From Mariniphaga sp040772505 (GTDB lineage: Bacteria; Bacteroidota; Bacteroidia; Bacteroidales; Prolixibacteraceae), in contig JAXGYA010000010.1 in the NCBI GenBank assembly GCA_040772505.1, positions 1 to 64,000 on the forward strand: 64,000 nucleotides of DNA, given 5' to 3'. The notes beneath the pieces were generated by a model that searched no databases, was not told the origin of the DNA, and saw nothing but the letters and a program-made list of their open reading frames with translations. The translations under genes and the position numbers were made by a program. Positions within the stretch are counted from its first letter, which is position 1; each line of letters begins with the position of its first letter. This document shows positions 50,947-59,952 of the stretch, in pieces.

Positions 50947-52476
50947 ATGAGATACCAAAGCGTAAAAATAAATAAATCAACAATAGAAAAAGGAGCATTT
51001 TTCCTTTTATTGCTTTTATCGTTTTTCACTGTATTGTTTATCTATTTCAAAGCTGACGCCCCCTATGATACAGGAGACGGAATTGCACATTATCAAATTG
51101 CCAGGTATTCGTGGAAATATCCGCTCCTGCTTCTCGATTGGTGGGGCAAACAGTTTTTCACATTAGTAAGCTCACCATTTGCCCAGTTCGGAATGAAGGG
51201 AATGTACATATTTCAAGCCTTGAATGCAGCAATTACTTCCATTCTCCTTTATAAAATAGCTTCAAAATTAAAACTTAATTATTCGTGGATAATACCGGTA
51301 TTTGTATTTTTCGCACCGGTATATTTTGCCGTAATGAATTCAGGACTGGTAGAAATATTTTTCGGTACAATATTTACATTATCGGTTTGGTTTGTATTCG
51401 ATAAAAAATATTATGCCAGTGCGATGGTAGCATCTCTTTTACCCTATGTTCGCCCGGAAGCATATGTTGTAATGCCCTTGTTGTTTGTGATTTACATCTA
51501 TCGGAGAAAGTTTCTTGCAATTCCTTTGCTGTTAACTGCCACAATTTTTTATTCAATAATAGGCTATTTCCATTTTAAAGACATATTGTGGGTTGTTCAC
51601 CAAAACTACGCGCTTGTTGGTGAAAGTCATGTAGAATTGAAAGGAGACTATTTTCATTATTTTAGATTTTACCATCAAATATGGGGGTCTGCCTATGCTG
51701 TTTTTTTAATACTGGGAATTGGAATTATTTTTACGCATGTTTTCAAGTTGGTGCGCGGCAAATCGAGGTATGAATTTGTTGAAGAGGTTTTTATACTATT
51801 TCTCGGAAACACGGTTGGTTGTTTTATTCTTCACAGCTTACTGTATGCAGTGCCCGGTATCCTAAACAATCTTGGAATGGTACGGTACCTTGCCACACTG
51901 ATTCCAAGTTCAGCAATTGTTGCATTGATTGGACTTAATATCATTGACCTGCCGAAATTCAACAGAATAGTTTTTTTAAAACCTGTTGTTTTAATCATCA
52001 CAGTTGTTCTAATTTTCTGGTCATCGTTATCACAATGGTTTTTTCCGTTTAAGCCTAATCAGGAACAAATTGTAATGAAACAAATGGCAAATTATATTCA
52101 AAAAGAGATGCCCGATTTTAAAAAAATATATTTTTCCCATCCCTTATTCCCCTATTACGCCGAATTGGATCCTTATGATATTAACAAAGTGGAAGTATTG
52201 TGGTCTGCTGACTTAGAACATCTTAGTCAACTTCCTGACAGCACATTAATACTTTGGGATTCCCATTTTTTAAAAGGAGATGGTGGAATTCCGTTTGAAT
52301 GGCTTTCGGAAAACCCTAATTACATTATGCTGAAACATTACGATTATATCTTCCCGGAGCTATCGTTTGAAGCGTGTTTGTTCATCCGGGGAGATAATCC
52401 TGTGCCGGTTCCGGTTCCGGTAGAACTTGTTTATCCTGATGGACAGGTATCCGGCTCAACACTTCAGGTACCTTAA
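50947..52476 (+). CDS. GT-C-like polytopic membrane protein (putative glycosyltransferase)
   Basis: A 509-residue membrane protein of the same general design: an N-terminal span, then ADAPYDTGDGIAHYQIARYSW with several Asp residues as candidate catalytic acids. About ten spans follow, then a soluble tail of roughly 130 residues. The C-terminus is odd: a Pro-Val dipeptide run (PVPVPVPVE) and a short hydrophilic end just before repeat cluster C, so the original 3' end may have been altered. It is 57 bases after the preceding gene and likely co-transcribed with it. Confidence 0.65.
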   Translation: MRYQSVKINKSTIEKGAFFLLLLLSFFTVLFIYFKADAPYDTGDGIAHYQIARYSWKYPLLLLDWWGKQFFTLVSSPFAQFGMKGMYIFQALNAAITSILLYKIASKLKLNYSWIIPVFVFFAPVYFAVMNSGLVEIFFGTIFTLSVWFVFDKKYYASAMVASLLPYVRPEAYVVMPLLFVIYIYRRKFLAIPLLLTATIFYSIIGYFHFKDILWVVHQNYALVGESHVELKGDYFHYFRFYHQIWGSAYAVFLILGIGIIFTHVFKLVRGKSRYEFVEEVFILFLGNTVGCFILHSLLYAVPGILNNLGMVRYLATLIPSSAIVALIGLNIIDLPKFNRIVFLKPVVLIITVVLIFWSSLSQWFFPFKPNQEQIVMKQMANYIQKEMPDFKKIYFSHPLFPYYAELDPYDINKVEVLWSADLEHLSQLPDSTLILWDSHFLKGDGGIPFEWLSENPNYIMLKHYDYIFPELSFEACLFIRGDNPVPVPVPVELVYPDGQVSGSTLQVP

Positions 52477-52505
52477 TATTCCTTAGAAACATGCATGCAC
52501 TATAA

Positions 52506-52734
52506 CATAGGGCATTGCCCTATGCTAATGTCTCTGAGCCCTTTAGGCTCAAAAACGGCAGAAATTTACCTCAGTAAATGTTCGTTATTGGATATTGAAT
52601 ATTGGATATTTTTTTGTTTTAAAAGCTAAAAGAAGAAAAGGTCACAGTGTTACACGGAGATAGTTCACTGAGTTACACTGTGTAAAACACTGTGCTACAC
52701 TGTGGCAAAAAGAAAAACTCTGAGTTGGCAGTTG
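52506..52734 (+). repeat. Repeat cluster C
   Basis: CATAGGGC-att-GCCCTATG (52506-52524) and GAGCCCTTTAGGCTC repeat modules seen in clusters A and B. Bases 52580-52734, containing GGTCACAGTGTTACACGG and ACACTGTGTAAAACACTG, match 32476-32622 almost base for base, differing by small indels (an extra CTACACTGTG here and a missing CACTG). The cluster lies between the convergent arms of the glycosyltransferase-like region. Confidence 0.88.
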
Positions 52735-52759
52735 GATATTCGCTGTTGTTGGTTATTTA

Positions 52760-52942
52760 TCCCACCGGTTGCGCACATCAAAAGCATGCCCCGTTGGGGC
52801 TTAATATGAATAACCCCGGATAAACCGTAGGTGCAATCCGAGGAAAAAACGCATCCTACCTCCACCGAGAACCCCAAAGGGGTTCAACTGTGTAAAACTG
52901 AATCGTATTCACCAACAAGCCAATAAGGTTATATTGAATCGG
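52760..52942. repeat. Second repeat type beside cluster C
   Basis: A stretch with GCCCCGTTGGGGC (palindrome), CCCCGGATAAACC and ACCCCAAAGGGGT looks like another folded dispersed repeat. It ends with the 36-bp element at 52907-52942 that is also found at 30493-30528. Confidence 0.55.
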
Positions 52943-53074
52943 TTATTGCTGTGTTTGAATTTCTTGCAAATCATAAATTCGAATATTCTTATATTCTCCC
53001 ACTTTTTTGTTGATAAAGGGCTGAATTTCGGGATTGTGCAAGATAGTAGTATCGTTTATTACAAGAAATTTAGC
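52943..53074 (-). pseudogene. In-frame 43-codon coding-like tail beyond a stop codon
   Basis: Directly after the TGA of the next gene (53077-53075) the same minus-strand frame stays open for 43 codons, reading AKFLVINDTTILHNP and VGEYKNIRIYDLQEI, then TAA at 52945-52943. The composition looks protein-like and not repeat-like, and there is no start codon. It may be the lost C-terminus of the upstream protein after a nonsense change, or the relic of a deleted gene. Confidence 0.35.
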
Positions 53075-54424
53075 TCAATACTCCTTCTCCCCTTTCAACG
53101 CTTTTTCGTCATCCGGAATTTTCAACATTTTCTCATAGCCTTCCGGCCATGTTTTACGGCCAAATATGCCGAAATAGGCTTCTTTTGTCATGCTGTCCCA
53201 GTGAAGCAGCGAAGTTCGGTATTGGCTGGTTTGAAATTGGTTCAGCCATATCATACCTATCAAAATAACGGCAAAAGATATTTTCAACCATTTTCTGACA
53301 TTCGCGGCTTTTTCGATGAAAGCTGCCAGAGGAAGCGCCATGATTCCGTACATGTCAATCATTGGGCGCGAGCCATAACTGCCGCCATACCACCAGCACC
53401 ACCAGCTGTAAACCACATAAACATTGACAATTACAAAAACAAGCATGGGCATAAAAATCTCTGGCGAGCGTTTGCGGAGGAAGAAAAATCCGGCTAAGCC
53501 AAAAATCATTACCGGAGTGTAAATTAGCCAGCCTTTACGAAAACTAAACAAACCGTTAATAATCTGAGGATTCATAAAAAAGAATTTGCCCTGTTCCATA
53601 TATGAATTAAACAGAAAATTCCCGGTTTGCATTTTCCAGTAAACCATTTGCGGAATCAAAACCAGAAAAGCTGTTCCCAAAGCAAGAAGTATCATCTTCC
53701 AGTTATTGGTAAGCCGTTGCATGAACTGGGCGAAAGATTTTATTCCGATTAGCGCAGGAAACAAGCCCACCAAAACATTCACCGGTCTTATCAGTACAAT
53801 AATTCCGGCTAACAAACCAAGAACAACCGTATTTTTCAAGTCAGGTTTCTCGAGCCATTTCAGCGAAATGAAAAGAAACATCGTAATCAGGGCAAAATTA
53901 TAGACATGCGGCATTCCCGGCTCCGAAATCACATAGAACATCAGATTTGTTGCGGTAACCAGCAAAATTAAAGTAACCGCTGTTGTCAAATCAGAAAAAT
54001 AGTTCAGCAGTAATTTCCGAAGGAAATATAATCCTAAAAAAAGATAGAAAAGCGCAGCCACAAAAATCGAAAATCCATAGGGCCAGGAATAGCCAAGGGT
54101 TGAAACCCCAATAATGTGAGCAGCCGCATGAGCGGCCAGAAAAAACGGCAGCCAAAGGAGAGCAAGTCCCATGGTCATCCGCAAAACAGGCTTCCCGGCT
54201 GGTGAGGTTTGCAGCCAGATTTTTCCTTCAAAATCAGGAGGAAGGTTTTTTTCAAAATCAAAGTTCAGATCATTGAAAATCAATGCAGCAGGAAGATAGG
54301 CGTAATACATAATCGCATCATCCTTTATCACCATATTCTTATTCCAGACATTGAGATTTTTGCCATACCAACTGCAAAACAACATCAATACTGCAATAGC
54401 TATTTTTGAATAAACTGACTTCAT
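53075..54424 (-). CDS. GT-C-like polytopic membrane protein, paralogue of the 54448-56142 product
   Basis: A 449-residue membrane protein starting at Met 54424; an earlier start at 54553 would overlap the upstream gene. The first periplasmic loop has KDDAIMYYAYLPAAL, equivalent to SDPVGYYVYLPGL in the next protein. Later FLVLIPQMVYWKMQTG and GLFSFRKGWLIYTPVM align with PQMIYWKYSSG and FLFSTNNGMFPYNPLYF there. About eleven spans are visible. It lacks the ~120-residue soluble tail of its paralogue and stops at KGEKEY, followed by a further in-frame open stretch. Probable sugar transferase using a polyprenyl-phosphate donor; not proven. Confidence 0.68.
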   Translation of the reverse strand: MKSVYSKIAIAVLMLFCSWYGKNLNVWNKNMVIKDDAIMYYAYLPAALIFNDLNFDFEKNLPPDFEGKIWLQTSPAGKPVLRMTMGLALLWLPFFLAAHAAAHIIGVSTLGYSWPYGFSIFVAALFYLFLGLYFLRKLLLNYFSDLTTAVTLILLVTATNLMFYVISEPGMPHVYNFALITMFLFISLKWLEKPDLKNTVVLGLLAGIIVLIRPVNVLVGLFPALIGIKSFAQFMQRLTNNWKMILLALGTAFLVLIPQMVYWKMQTGNFLFNSYMEQGKFFFMNPQIINGLFSFRKGWLIYTPVMIFGLAGFFFLRKRSPEIFMPMLVFVIVNVYVVYSWWCWWYGGSYGSRPMIDMYGIMALPLAAFIEKAANVRKWLKISFAVILIGMIWLNQFQTSQYRTSLLHWDSMTKEAYFGIFGRKTWPEGYEKMLKIPDDEKALKGEKEY

Positions 54425-54447
54425 ACCTGCATTATTAACTAAAATTC

Positions 54448-56142
54448 TTATTCTAAATGGATTTTGATGTTTTTTACATCCAGAGAATCTTTCCCGACAT
54501 TCCAAATAAATGAGGAGATTTCTGAGTTCACAGTATAATATCGTGGAAGCCAAAAATCAGCTTTCACAGTTTTATATTCTCCCAGCTCATCCTCGTAAAA
54601 CTGCTGGGCAATAGCTTCTCCATTCCAATACAAAAGGGTATCCGGAGTGGTTATCTGAAAAACAATACTGGCATCATTGTCTTTCTCGTAAATTCTGACC
54701 TTTGTTTTCAGAATTGCTCTTCTGAAATTAACTTTTGCAATCTTACTCATATCAATGTGAATAGATTCTGAAAATTCCATCTTATCATTTAAAGATAAGG
54801 CGGGAGAATATGTATAAGTCTTGTTGAATTTCCTTGCTTTCAATAAATATTTATATTCGACCCAATCCCAATCTCCGTCAATAAAGCATTTATTGTATGA
54901 ATAGGTAAGTTTAGCATTAACAAACACTAATGCCAAAATTACCGGAATGGCAACAATCCATTTCGCCACGCTTTTCCCTAAAAAATCACTGTAAAAGAAT
55001 CCAAGTGGGATAGCCAAAATTGCAGTATATTCAACAAAATTGCGACTTCCAAAACCACATCCGAACGAAAAGACAAACCAGGAAGAAAAAATATAAATGA
55101 GTCCGGCAAAAAGGGAAAAAATTAAAAAGCCATTTAACTCTCGCTTAAACATCATCAAAATCAATCCGAAAATAATCAAAAAATATAGCGGATTATAAGG
55201 GAACATCCCATTATTGGTTGAAAAGAGAAACTCTTTAATCCTGGGAGATGTCCAATTAGTAAATCCATATCCTTCATAAGAGTCAATAATAAAACTGCCT
55301 GATGAATATTTCCAGTAAATCATTTGTGGGAGAAAAACGATAAAAAAGGTAATCAGCAAAACAGCTATGTTTGGCAGATTGAAAACCCTTCTTATTCTAA
55401 GTAGTAAATCATCAAACGATTTTATATCGAGCAAAAAAACAAGCCCGACGAACAACAGATTGGTTGGCCGGATCAATACGATTAAAGCGCTTACCAATGC
55501 AATGGGAAAAATATATTTGTTCTTGTCTTTCTCTTTACTGAAATAGTGATGCGAAAGCACCAACAGCAATGCAAAAAGAAAAAATGAATAAATATGCGGC
55601 ATCCCTGTGGAATCGATGGTGTAATACAAAAGATTTGTGCCAAAAAATATGGTTAGCATTGTTAAGAAAACAATTCGCATTTTATAGTAAAATCTAAGAA
55701 AATGCCATAATAAAATCAATCCGAAAAAGGCATAAATTATGGCAGAAAAGCTTGACACAAGATGATATACCCCTGAAAAACCGTCCTGTTCAAGTCCTTT
55801 TAATCCGGCAAAAGCATGTATTGCCAGGAATACGGGAGCCTGTAAAATGGCAATTCCGCATGTATATCTTACAATAATTTTCCCATTCTCATCAATAATA
55901 AACCCCTCACCCGTTTTTTCGACAATATTTTCAGGGAATTTTGTTCCGTCAAAACCATAAATAAAAAGACCTGGCAGATAAACGTAATAGCCCACGGGAT
56001 CACTCCACATCTTGCTGCGCCAATTAAAGTATCCGGTGTTTTGATGACGTTGATAAACAAGGGTTGAAATAAGCAGCAACAAAAAAAAGCCTCCTAAAAT
56101 GCCATATTTATTTTTTAATATCTTTGGTTTAAGAGTCATCAC
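54448..56142 (-). CDS. GT-C-like polytopic membrane protein with C-terminal soluble domain
   Basis: A 564-residue protein with an N-terminal span, a loop WSDPVGYYVYLPG carrying the candidate acidic residue, and about ten further spans to residue ~430. A soluble ~130-residue tail (HIDMSKIAKVNFRRAILKTKV, FWLPRYYTVNSEISSF, VKNIKIHLE) is likely a beta-sandwich. It is paralogous to the gene 23 bases downstream, so the pair arose by duplication. Eight bases separate it from the methyltransferase gene upstream, indicating an operon. Confidence 0.7.
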   Translation of the reverse strand: MMTLKPKILKNKYGILGGFFLLLLISTLVYQRHQNTGYFNWRSKMWSDPVGYYVYLPGLFIYGFDGTKFPENIVEKTGEGFIIDENGKIIVRYTCGIAILQAPVFLAIHAFAGLKGLEQDGFSGVYHLVSSFSAIIYAFFGLILLWHFLRFYYKMRIVFLTMLTIFFGTNLLYYTIDSTGMPHIYSFFLFALLLVLSHHYFSKEKDKNKYIFPIALVSALIVLIRPTNLLFVGLVFLLDIKSFDDLLLRIRRVFNLPNIAVLLITFFIVFLPQMIYWKYSSGSFIIDSYEGYGFTNWTSPRIKEFLFSTNNGMFPYNPLYFLIIFGLILMMFKRELNGFLIFSLFAGLIYIFSSWFVFSFGCGFGSRNFVEYTAILAIPLGFFYSDFLGKSVAKWIVAIPVILALVFVNAKLTYSYNKCFIDGDWDWVEYKYLLKARKFNKTYTYSPALSLNDKMEFSESIHIDMSKIAKVNFRRAILKTKVRIYEKDNDASIVFQITTPDTLLYWNGEAIAQQFYEDELGEYKTVKADFWLPRYYTVNSEISSFIWNVGKDSLDVKNIKIHLE

Positions 56143-56150
56143 GAAAGCTA

Positions 56151-56933
56151 TTATTTTTTCACACCTACCTGAATTACTGAAATCCCTGCCAATTTACGGG
56201 TAAAAAAATCAATTCGCTTCCAAACCGGCACCAATGCATCATAAAAACGCATTTGTCCGTTTGGAATTATCCTTTTCCGCAAAATTGTTCCTGAAATAAA
56301 CCATCCAAATATGGCGATAAAATTGAAATATTGCCGGTGAATTACGGAAAAACCGGCTCCCTCCAGCAATTTCTGCAATGATTTTTTGGAATACCTGCGC
56401 TGATGCTCAAGCTGCCTGTCAAATTCGTTGTAGAGCCACTGAATGGCAGGTACAAGAATTACAATCTTTCCGCCGGGCTTCAGCATTTTCATGGCATTTT
56501 CCATCGCCTGCACGTCGTCCGGAATGTGCTCCACCACATTCAGTGCAAAAATAGTATCAAACCGGTTGAGCAGTTCGGGAAAGTTTTTTTCCAGATTTTT
56601 ATCCGAAAAGTTAAGCCGGTGCATTGATTTCAAATTTGGGAACTCTCCAAATTTTTGTTTTAGCCGCGGGAAATAGCTGTTTTCAATATCGCTCAGGGAA
56701 ATGTCAGCGCCTTCCTTTATGAAAAATTGGGAAATATTTCCTATGCCGCTGCCAATTTCAAGGATTTCTCCGCTGCAATGGGGTTTTATGGTTTCATACA
56801 TCCACCGGTTAAACCGGTTTGCACCCGAAATAACTTCCAGCGTGTCTGTACCATATTTTGAGTTGCCTTCGATTTCGCTCATCTTAAGTCTTTTGCCGTT
56901 TATGCTGCCCGGGATTGCACCTTCTTTTTCCAT
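56151..56933 (-). CDS. Class I SAM-dependent methyltransferase
   Basis: A 260-residue enzyme from Met 56933; an ORF start at 57002 would overlap the GT2 gene by 60 bases. Motif I is ILEIGSGIGNISQFF near residue 60, followed by an acidic strand end (ISLSDIENSYF), FDTIFALNVVEHIPDDVQAMENAMKMLKPGGKIVILVPA and the HQRRYSKKSLQKLLEGAGFSV segment common in methyltransferases of glycan clusters. The substrate is probably a polyprenyl-linked or nucleotide-linked sugar, judged only from neighbours. Confidence 0.88.
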   Translation of the reverse strand: MEKEGAIPGSINGKRLKMSEIEGNSKYGTDTLEVISGANRFNRWMYETIKPHCSGEILEIGSGIGNISQFFIKEGADISLSDIENSYFPRLKQKFGEFPNLKSMHRLNFSDKNLEKNFPELLNRFDTIFALNVVEHIPDDVQAMENAMKMLKPGGKIVILVPAIQWLYNEFDRQLEHQRRYSKKSLQKLLEGAGFSVIHRQYFNFIAIFGWFISGTILRKRIIPNGQMRFYDALVPVWKRIDFFTRKLAGISVIQVGVKK

Positions 56934-56941
56934 TTTAGCTT

Positions 56942-57655
56942 TTAGCGGCTGAAAGTGTTGTATTTCAGAATACACCAAATAGCTTTTACCCCATCGCGCC
57001 AACCGATTTTCTTTCCATCTGCATATGTCCTTCCATAGTAGGAAATACCCACTTCATAAATCCGCACCCCCGAAACGCGTGATACTTTTGCAGTTACTTC
57101 CGGCTCAAAACCAAACCGGTTCTCTTTCAGGTTCAGTCCTTTAATAATATCAGCCCTGAACAATTTATAGCAGGTTTCCATGTCTGTCAGATTCAGATTG
57201 GTGAACATATTGGAAATGAACGTCAGAAATTTATTTCCGATGGAGTGCCAGAAAAACAGAATACGGTGAGGATTGCCACCCGTAAAGCGAGAGCCGTAAA
57301 CCACATCAGCATTTCCTTCAGCAACAGGTTTCAGCAGATGGTTGTATTCACGCGGGTCATACTCAAGGTCGGCATCCTGAATAAGGATATAATCTCCGGT
57401 TGCCTCAGCAATTCCGCGATGCAGGGCAGCGCCTTTTCCCCTGTTTTCCGGCTGAAGAAAAAGGTGAATGTTATCCCCCCGGTGATTTTTGATATACTCC
57501 TCAATAACCTGTACAGAATTATCTGTGGAACAATCATTAATAATGATTATTTCTTTTCCGAAACCATATTGCAAGTCCACCGCCACCACGCGGTCAAGTA
57601 TCACTTGTATGGTCTTTTCTTCATTATAAACCGGGATCACGATAGATAATACCAT
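56942..57655 (-). CDS. Family 2 glycosyltransferase, dolichyl-phosphate-mannose-synthase-like
   Basis: A 237-residue cytosolic GT2 enzyme: LSIVIPVYNEEKTIQVILDRV at the start, IIINDCSTDNSVQVIEEY, the DxD-type QDADLEYDPREY near residue 95, VYGSRFTGG and the acceptor-side MFTNLNLTDMETCYKLFR. These are hallmarks of the DPM1/GtrB group that load a sugar onto polyprenyl phosphate. It lacks the C-terminal membrane spans of GtrB. Such an enzyme would supply lipid-linked sugar to the GT-C-type transferases encoded on either side. Confidence 0.93.
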   Translation of the reverse strand: MVLSIVIPVYNEEKTIQVILDRVVAVDLQYGFGKEIIIINDCSTDNSVQVIEEYIKNHRGDNIHLFLQPENRGKGAALHRGIAEATGDYILIQDADLEYDPREYNHLLKPVAEGNADVVYGSRFTGGNPHRILFFWHSIGNKFLTFISNMFTNLNLTDMETCYKLFRADIIKGLNLKENRFGFEPEVTAKVSRVSGVRIYEVGISYYGRTYADGKKIGWRDGVKAIWCILKYNTFSR

Positions 57656-57708
57656 ATTTTATTAGTCTGAGTTTTTAAAAATTGAGCAAAGATAATGAAG
57701 TAGGCTGA

Positions 57709-59361
57709 TTATTGTCTATGACCGGATTTTGTTTTTATCAGGTAGTTTACTTTCAATGAATGTTCCCTGGTTGAGGAATTCAAAAACTCATAGGTAATCC
57801 TGTTCATTCCTCTCTGTTTAATCTGATATACTGTATCTATATCAAAACCCATATCCCTGATATCGCGGTATTTTGTCTCATTGGTATAGAGCCACGTTCC
57901 GGGCTTTTCCATTGCTTCATGCAGCTGCTCCCATGTTCCGGTATTTTCCACGGTTTCCTTTGCGTAAAAAAAGAGGGCATACTCTTCCAGTTCAAAATTG
58001 TGAAGCTGCTCGCCGGGAAGTTTCTGCGATTCAAAAATTTGCAGCGCCTGCCGGTACCCCTGAAAAGTGAACAGCCCTGGAATAACCTCAATGTTTAAAT
58101 ACAGATTAAATCCAACGGCAACTGCAACCGATAGAAAAAAGATTTTTTTCCATTTATTTTTTTCAATGATCGAGAATAACCCCGCAAAAAGGAGAATTCC
58201 GGCTATTATCAGTATCGGAACAAGAATCGCGTCCTGTTGAATTTTCAGGGCAATAAAAAAGAGCATAAAGCCAATCAGCCCCAAAAAGGGAATCTGAAAA
58301 TAAACCATTTCCCTGCCAAAAAAGTCAGGCAACAAAAGGTAATGCTGAACTGTTCCGGCAGCAACAACGGACAATAACGGAATAAACATCATCACATAGT
58401 TTGGCGCTTTCCCGCGGGCAACACTGTAAACCAAAAACAGAACAAAAACGCTCAATAGAAGGGCAATTCCCGCAATATTTTTAGCTTTGGCAACAAACCA
58501 TCTCTTTATTTCACCGGCAATGCCGCTGATTAAAATGATGGTCCAGGGAAGAAAAGCCCAAAGCATGTTATAGAGATAGAAGAACGGATCAACACTGGAG
58601 CCAGCCACTTTTCCCGAAACACGCCCCAGATTATTGTCAATGAAATAGAAATGAATTCCGGCAGCGCCAAAATTTTTCCACAAATGAATAAGCGCAGGGG
58701 AGATTATCAGCAACACAAGCAAAATTCCGGCGAACCATTTGGGGTGGAAAAGCTGGTAAAAATCCATTTTCAACAGCAGATAGAAAAACACAAAAAGGAA
58801 TGGCAAAACCGCACCAACCGGCCCCTTGGTCAGCATTGCAAGCCCGACACCCACAAATCCGAGCAAAAAATGTGAAGTTTTTTGATTTTTAAGATATTCT
58901 GCCAACTGCCAGATTGCCAGTATTACACAGGAATACAAAACTGAATCGGTGTGAAAATCGAACAGATATAGGAAAAACATCTGAGAAGTTGCAGTGATGA
59001 GCGCTGCCAGTTTACCTGCAAGTTCACCGTGAACCACTCTGCCAAGGCGGTAAGTAAAATAAATCCCGGTAACAGCAAAAAGAAATGGGAAAAGCTTATA
59101 GGCAAAATTTGTATTTCCAAACAGTTTAATGCCCAATCCTGCAAGCCAGAAAAAAAGATGCGGCTTCTGGTCATAGGGCTCGCCGTTAATTTTCAGGCTC
59201 AGCCAATTGCCCGATTCAACCATTTGCCGGGATATTGCCGCATACAGTCCGGAATCGCCGGTCAGGTCAATGAACAGCCCGAAAATCCAGGCAAGCACAA
59301 CAAGCAGCAACAAAAAAATCCAAAACCCTTTTTTCAGCAACTTATTTTTTTTCATCTTCAC
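57709..59361 (-). CDS. ArnT/PMT-like (GT39/GT83 type) membrane glycosyltransferase
   Basis: A 550-residue polytopic protein with the clearest GT-C signature of the cluster. LTGDSGLYAAISRQMVESGNWLSLKINGEPYDQKPHLFFWLAG in the first periplasmic loop holds the candidate catalytic Asp and the conserved KPHLxxW element of the ArnT/PMT_2 family. About twelve spans and a ~110-residue soluble end (LYTNETKYRDIRDMGFDID) follow. ArnT relatives move a sugar from undecaprenyl phosphate onto lipid A, protein or another glycan. It is the first gene of the five-gene minus-strand operon. Confidence 0.88.
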   Translation of the reverse strand: MKMKKNKLLKKGFWIFLLLLVVLAWIFGLFIDLTGDSGLYAAISRQMVESGNWLSLKINGEPYDQKPHLFFWLAGLGIKLFGNTNFAYKLFPFLFAVTGIYFTYRLGRVVHGELAGKLAALITATSQMFFLYLFDFHTDSVLYSCVILAIWQLAEYLKNQKTSHFLLGFVGVGLAMLTKGPVGAVLPFLFVFFYLLLKMDFYQLFHPKWFAGILLVLLIISPALIHLWKNFGAAGIHFYFIDNNLGRVSGKVAGSSVDPFFYLYNMLWAFLPWTIILISGIAGEIKRWFVAKAKNIAGIALLLSVFVLFLVYSVARGKAPNYVMMFIPLLSVVAAGTVQHYLLLPDFFGREMVYFQIPFLGLIGFMLFFIALKIQQDAILVPILIIAGILLFAGLFSIIEKNKWKKIFFLSVAVAVGFNLYLNIEVIPGLFTFQGYRQALQIFESQKLPGEQLHNFELEEYALFFYAKETVENTGTWEQLHEAMEKPGTWLYTNETKYRDIRDMGFDIDTVYQIKQRGMNRITYEFLNSSTREHSLKVNYLIKTKSGHRQ

Positions 59362-59460
59362 ATATGAAATTGACTTAACAAAATAAGCGATTTATTGTAC
59401 CGTTTAAAAACAGTGAGGGAAAAATAAAATATGTTTTTAAATTAGCAGAAAAATTTATTG

Positions 59461-59946
59461 ATGGACAAAATAGCAATTTTCCCGGGGTCCTTTGATCCCT
59501 TCCATGTGGGGCATGAATCAATAGTTCGCCGTGCCATTCCCCTTTTTGACAAAATAGTGGTTATGATTGGCTACAATACCAATAAAAAATCATTTTTTCC
59601 GATTGAAAAACGGATTAAATGGATAAAACAAGTTTTTAAAAATGTGGACAAAGTGGAGGTGCGGATCCACGAAGGACTCACGGTTGATTTTTGCAAAGAA
59701 GTGAATGCCGGCTATATTCTTCGGGGACTCCGAACCTCTTCCGATTTTGAATATGAACGCGCACTTGCGCAAATCAATAAGAAAATGCTTCCTGAAATTG
59801 AAACCGTCTTTTTCCTCACCCTGCCCGAGCATACTCCGGTGAATGCCACCATTGTCCGCGACATAATTTTACACGGAGGCGATGCCAGCATGTTCCTTCC
59901 CAAAGGACTTCAGATAAGTGAATTTCAGGTTAAGAACTTCAAATAG
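59461..59946 (+). CDS. coaD: Phosphopantetheine adenylyltransferase
   Basis: The penultimate coenzyme A step, joining 4'-phosphopantetheine and ATP. The 161-residue protein has the nucleotidyltransferase motif PGSFDPFHVGHESIVRRA at its N-terminus, the LRGLRTSSDFEYERALAQINKKM region, and PVNATIVRDI near the end in place of the usual ISSTxVRE. An upstream TTG is not needed; the ATG at 59461 begins the conserved core. It lies six bases before the next gene and is probably co-transcribed with it. Confidence 0.97.
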   Translation: MDKIAIFPGSFDPFHVGHESIVRRAIPLFDKIVVMIGYNTNKKSFFPIEKRIKWIKQVFKNVDKVEVRIHEGLTVDFCKEVNAGYILRGLRTSSDFEYERALAQINKKMLPEIETVFFLTLPEHTPVNATIVRDIILHGGDASMFLPKGLQISEFQVKNFK

Positions 59947-59952
59947 CAAGGC

